Source: Streptomyces sp. NRRL S-337 (GTDB taxonomy: Bacteria > Actinomycetota > Actinomycetes > Streptomycetales > Streptomycetaceae). Taken from it: a stretch of DNA of 13,673 nucleotides. The translations under genes and the position numbers were made by a program. Shown piece after piece: positions 10,916 to 13,673 of the stretch. The notes under the pieces are model-generated. The model saw only the letters and a program-made list of their open reading frames with translations. It ran no database searches and was not told the origin of the DNA. The first letter of the stretch is position 1, and the number at the start of each line of letters is the position of its first letter. The stretch covers positions 1 to 13,673 of the forward strand of contig NZ_JOIX01000129.1 of assembly GCF_000720175.1 (NCBI RefSeq), read 5' to 3'.

Positions 10916-12526
10916 ATGCCGTCCCCCGTGGCGTCCGACGCCGCAACCACCACGCTCCATCCGCCGGGCCGGCATGCCGCCCGCTGGCTGATCCTGGCCG
11001 TCATCTGCGTCGCCCAGCTCACGGTCGTCCTCGACAACACCGTCCTGAACGTCGCCATCCCCTCCCTCACCGAGGAGATGGGCGCGACCACCGCCGACGT
11101 CCAGTGGATGATCAACGCCTATTCGCTGGTCCAGTCGGGTCTGCTGCTCACCGCCGGCAATTCCGCCGACCGGTACGGCCGCAAGAAGATGCTCGCCGTC
11201 GGCCTGGTGCTGTTCGGCCTGGCCTCGCTCGGGGCCGCGCTCGCCCAGTCGCCCGGCCAGCTGATCGCGGCCCGGGCCGGGATGGGCGTCGGCGGTGCGC
11301 TGCTGGTCACCACCACGCTCGCGGTCGTCATGCAGATCTTCGACGACGAGGAGCGCCCCAAGGCGATCGGCATCTGGAGCTCGGTCAACTCCCTCGGCTT
11401 CGCCGCCGGCCCGCTGATCGGCGGTTCGCTGCTCGACCACTTCTGGTGGGGTTCGCTGTTCCTGGTCAACCTCCCCGTCGCCGTCATGGCGGTGGCGGCC
11501 GTCGTCACGCTCGTGCCCGAGTCCAAGAGCCGCGGCGGCGAGCTCCCCCACCCTCGAACGGGCTCGGGCGGGGGGACCCCCATGGACCTCCTCGGCGCCC
11601 TGCTCTCCATGATCGGTATGGGCGGAGTGGTCTTCGCGATCATCTCCGGCCCACACGCCGGCTGGCTCTCCGGTCAGGTGCTGATCTCCGCCGCCATCGG
11701 GATCGCCGGCCTCGCCCTCTTCGCGGGATGGGAACTGCACACCCCCCACCCCATGCTGGACATGCACTTCTTCCGCAACCGCCGGTTCATCGGCGCGGTC
11801 TCCGGCGGCATCCTGGTCGCCTTCGGCATGGGCGGCTCGATGTTCCTGCTCACCCAGCACCTCCAACTGGTGCTCGGATACGGCCCGTTGGACGCCGGCC
11901 TGCGGATGGCGCCGCTCGCCGTCACCGTCATCCTGATCAACTTCACCGGCCTGGGTGCCCGTCTGATGCCGAAGTTCGGCACCCCCGGCATGATCATCAC
12001 CGGGATGTCGCTGCTCGCCGCGGGACTCGCCGCCATATCGGTGCTCGGCGGACACAGCTACGGCGGCATGCTCACCGGTCTCATCGTGATGGGCGTCGGC
12101 GTCGCGCTCGCCATGCCGACGATGGCCAACGCGATCATGTCCGCCATCCCGCCGGCCAAGGCCGGAGTCGGCGCCGGGGTCAACGGCACGCTGATGGAAT
12201 TCGGCCAGGGCCTGGGCGTCGCCGTCCTCGGCGCGGTCCTCAACTCCCGCTTCACGGCCCTGCTCCCGCTGGCGGCCGCGGGCGCCGGCTCGCTCTCCGC
12301 GGCCCTCGCCCGTACGCACTCCGCCGCCGGACGCACCGCGGTCCAGGACGCGTTCGCCTCCGGCATCGGCACCAGTCAGCTGGTCGGCGCGGCGGCGGTG
12401 TTCCTCGGCGGACTGCTCGCCGCCGTACTCCTGCGCCGGGCGGAACGCGCCGGCCATGAGCAGCGGACACCGGAGGCACCCGAGGCCCGAGAGGCACAGG
12501 GGGCACAGAGGGCGCAGGTGGGGTGA
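10916..12526 (+). CDS. DHA2-family (14-TM) MFS drug exporter
   Basis: Proton-driven exporter in the cytoplasmic membrane, related to the QacA/LfrA/SmvA group; substrate unknown, probably hydrophobic or cationic drugs. It has 536 residues from ATG 10916, with AGGGAG 5 nt upstream. An in-frame ATG at 10883 is rejected because it lies in the operator loop without a ribosome-binding site. TM1 carries the LTVVLDNTVLNVAIP motif with D40. The motif A loop is GNSADRYGRKK (81-91), followed by GGSLLDHFWWGSLFLVNLP (169-187). The DHA2 length and helix count fit 14 TMs. The loop after TM6 has a 14-residue insertion (209-222) encoded by repeat-like DNA. The C-tail (509-536) is an Ala/Glu/Gln repeat. Likely repressed by the downstream TetR. 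Confidence 0.94.
   Translation: MPSPVASDAATTTLHPPGRHAARWLILAVICVAQLTVVLDNTVLNVAIPSLTEEMGATTADVQWMINAYSLVQSGLLLTAGNSADRYGRKKMLAVGLVLFGLASLGAALAQSPGQLIAARAGMGVGGALLVTTTLAVVMQIFDDEERPKAIGIWSSVNSLGFAAGPLIGGSLLDHFWWGSLFLVNLPVAVMAVAAVVTLVPESKSRGGELPHPRTGSGGGTPMDLLGALLSMIGMGGVVFAIISGPHAGWLSGQVLISAAIGIAGLALFAGWELHTPHPMLDMHFFRNRRFIGAVSGGILVAFGMGGSMFLLTQHLQLVLGYGPLDAGLRMAPLAVTVILINFTGLGARLMPKFGTPGMIITGMSLLAAGLAAISVLGGHSYGGMLTGLIVMGVGVALAMPTMANAIMSAIPPAKAGVGAGVNGTLMEFGQGLGVAVLGAVLNSRFTALLPLAAAGAGSLSAALARTHSAAGRTAVQDAFASGIGTSQLVGAAAVFLGGLLAAVLLRRAERAGHEQRTPEAPEAREAQGAQRAQVG
11540..11581 (+). repeat. In-frame streptomycete dispersed-repeat-like insertion in the exporter
   Basis: This 42-bp segment contains CTCCCCCACCCTCG and GCTCGGGCGGGGGGACCCC. 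It resembles the GC-rich palindromic repeat I recall as scattered between genes in many Streptomyces genomes. It encodes 14 residues (209-222, E-L-P-H-P-R-T-G-S-G-G-G-T-P) and keeps frame. It falls in the cytoplasmic loop between the two halves of the exporter, where extra residues are tolerated. Origin as an inserted mobile repeat is inferred from resemblance. Confidence 0.55.
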
Positions 12527-12540
12527 GGGGCGACGTCGGC

Positions 12541-12576
12541 GGCAGCGGCGGCACCAGCGGCAGCGGCGGCACCGCA
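12541..12576 (+). repeat. 18-bp tandem duplication after the exporter
   Basis: GGCAGCGGCGGCACCAGC (12541-12558) is followed by GGCAGCGGCGGCACCGCA (12559-12576), differing only in the last bases. The second copy contributes the left arm of the hairpin at 12561-12590. Confidence 0.85.
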
Positions 12577-12590
12577 AGCGGCCGCCGCTG
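12561..12590 (+). terminator. GC-rich hairpin, probable exporter terminator
   Basis: CAGCGGCGGC (12561-12570) and GCCGCCGCTG (12581-12590) form a perfect 10-bp stem with a 10-nt loop, 34 nt after the exporter stop. There is no T-run, as in many streptomycete terminators. It would largely separate the exporter transcript from tetR-like gene expression. Confidence 0.55.
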
Positions 12591-12636
12591 TCGCGGAATA
12601 GCATCGACGGTGCAGAAGATCGTGGACCGCCGACGT

Positions 12637-12674
12637 GCCGAACGTGAAGGCCAGCGCCGAACGTGAAGGCCAGC
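12637..12674 (+). repeat. Perfect 19-bp tandem duplication upstream of the TetR gene
   Basis: GCCGAACGTGAAGGCCAGC occurs twice in succession (12637-12655, 12656-12674). Diverged relatives (GTGCCGACGTGCCGACCGTG, then CGCCGAACCTGAATGCC) extend the array to 12720. The array fills the leader of the TetR gene and may hide its promoter. Confidence 0.9.
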
Positions 12675-12762
12675 GTGCCGACGTGCCGACCGTGCACGCC
12701 GACGCGCCGAACCTGAATGCCGTGCAGCACGTGAAAACGTGAAGAAGAAGAGGACGGACGCC

Positions 12763-13581
12763 ATGACCGCCACCAACGGCCGTTCCGGTAAGCGGCCGCA
12801 CAGCGTCTGGCTGACCGAGCGCCCCCCGCTCAAGCGCAAGGCGGAGCAGCCGGCCGGACTCGACCTCGACAAGATCGTCGGGGCGACCGTCCGGCTGCTG
12901 GACGACGAGGGGCTGGCGAGGTTCTCGATGCGCCGGCTCGCCGCCGAGCTCGGCGTCACCGCGATGTCCGTCTACTGGTACGTCGACACCAAGGACGATC
13001 TGCTGGAGCTGGCCGTCGACGCGGTGGCCGGCGAACTGCCCCTGCCCGACGATGCGGAGCCCGGCGCCGACTGGCGCGAACAGCTCCGGGTCCTCGCCAC
13101 CGGCTACCGCGACATGCTGCTGCGCCATCCCTGGGCGGCGCGGCTGCTGGGCGAGTTCATCAACATCGGCCCGCACTCGACGGCGTTCTCCAACGCCACG
13201 CTGCGGGTGATGGGGCGCAGCGGCCTGGACGCCGAGCGCACGTCCGGCGCGCTGGCGTCGCTGTTCCACTTCGTCTACGGCTTCGCGACGATCCGGGCGA
13301 CGCACGAGGCGCGTTGCCGGGCCGCAGGCATCAGCCTGGACGACTACTTCGAGCAGGTCGTCTCGGCCATCTCGGGCCGCCCGGAGTTCGCCGAGACGAT
13401 GGAGCTGTCCCTCCGTGCCGACCGCGTCCGTACGGGCCGGTCGGCCGTGGCCATGCTGGACCGCGACTTCGCCTTCGCACTCGACCTACAGATCGCGGGA
13501 ATCGAGGCGATGCGGGGCGGGGGCGAGGACGGGAGCGGGGGCGGGCCTGGTGGAGAAGAGGGCGTGGAGGCGGGCCCCTAA
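12763..13581 (+). CDS. TetR/AcrR-family repressor, probable regulator of the exporter
   Basis: Ligand-responsive DNA-binding repressor, cytosolic dimer. It has 272 residues from ATG 12763, which follows AAGAGG by 9 nt. GTG 12739 is a longer in-frame alternative without a ribosome-binding site. The N-terminal helix-turn-helix (about 34-82) reads LDLDKIVGATVRLLDDEG, then FSMRRLAAELGVTAMSVYWYVDTKDDLLEL, the classic TetR pattern. The remaining helical domain resembles the larger TetR_C class (PF02909-like) found with DHA2 pumps. A Gly/Glu-rich tail (about 250-272) is non-conserved. It is codirectional with and downstream of the exporter, so one-way repression of the exporter through the 10852-10910 operator is likely. 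Only 92 bp remain after its stop, with no visible feature. Confidence 0.93.
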   Translation: MTATNGRSGKRPHSVWLTERPPLKRKAEQPAGLDLDKIVGATVRLLDDEGLARFSMRRLAAELGVTAMSVYWYVDTKDDLLELAVDAVAGELPLPDDAEPGADWREQLRVLATGYRDMLLRHPWAARLLGEFINIGPHSTAFSNATLRVMGRSGLDAERTSGALASLFHFVYGFATIRATHEARCRAAGISLDDYFEQVVSAISGRPEFAETMELSLRADRVRTGRSAVAMLDRDFAFALDLQIAGIEAMRGGGEDGSGGGPGGEEGVEAGP

Positions 13582-13673
13582 TACTGCAACCGCATGTGGT
13601 GTGACCGTGTGGGCTGGGGCTCGTTGGTGTGACTGTGTGAGAAGTCGCTGACGGTTGAGCAGATCGAGTCGTG

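Noticed and set aside
13582..13673. Possible start of another gene at the right edge (frame ending EKSLTVEQIES)
   Set aside because: The frame is preceded by TGA at 13631-13633 with no standard start codon after it, and the window ends too soon to judge.

Overview
The window looks like one end of a draft contig from a Streptomyces or close relative. It has very high GC with strong G/C bias at third codon positions, TANNNT-type -10 elements, apparent leaderless starts, and typical streptomycete protein families. The first 54 bases are not genomic. They are an Illumina Nextera/P5 adapter with an i5 index and the Tn5 mosaic end, so genomic sequence starts at 55. Bases 55-201 hold nothing I can identify except low-complexity G-rich sequence.

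Left region (200-3700): a DUF2797 protein (231-1538) sits 6 nt downstream of a near-perfect match to the actinobacterial RecA-independent DNA-damage promoter (RecA-NDp / PafBC type). Its core reads like a GIY-YIG-type nuclease fold behind a four-cysteine knuckle. An amidohydrolase_2 metal hydrolase (1882-2943) follows. It converges with, and overlaps by 68 bp, a reverse-strand NAD(P)H-dependent FMN reductase (2876-3514). A second RecA-NDp-like promoter at 3592-3614 has the same geometry but reads only into a 25-codon ORF that ends in a 12-bp repeat array.

Centre (3760-10761): an OmpR-family response regulator and an overlapping sensor histidine kinase are followed by a GT2/GtrA fusion glycosyltransferase and a GT39-like membrane glycosyltransferase (YkcC/YkcB-like pair). 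The GT genes share an ATGA stop/start overlap. Direct repeats with an exact 11-bp period lie upstream of both the regulator and the GT2 gene. They are good candidates for binding sites of this regulator, so the four genes plausibly form one signalling and cell-surface glycosylation module: polyprenyl-phosphate-sugar synthesis, flipping, then extracytoplasmic transfer.

Right region (10762-13673): a DHA2-type multidrug MFS exporter and a TetR repressor lie on the same strand. A 14-bp perfect inverted repeat, whose right arm contains the exporter's ribosome-binding site, and a further upstream copy of the motif are the probable TetR operator. The last 92 bases (13582-13673) contain no feature I can support.

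A theme across the window is the abundance of private, short-period tandem repeats. Inside genes the periods are 9, 15, 21 and 24 bp, all multiples of three. Outside genes they are mostly of mixed length. One array is seeded by the 3' end of the kinase gene itself.
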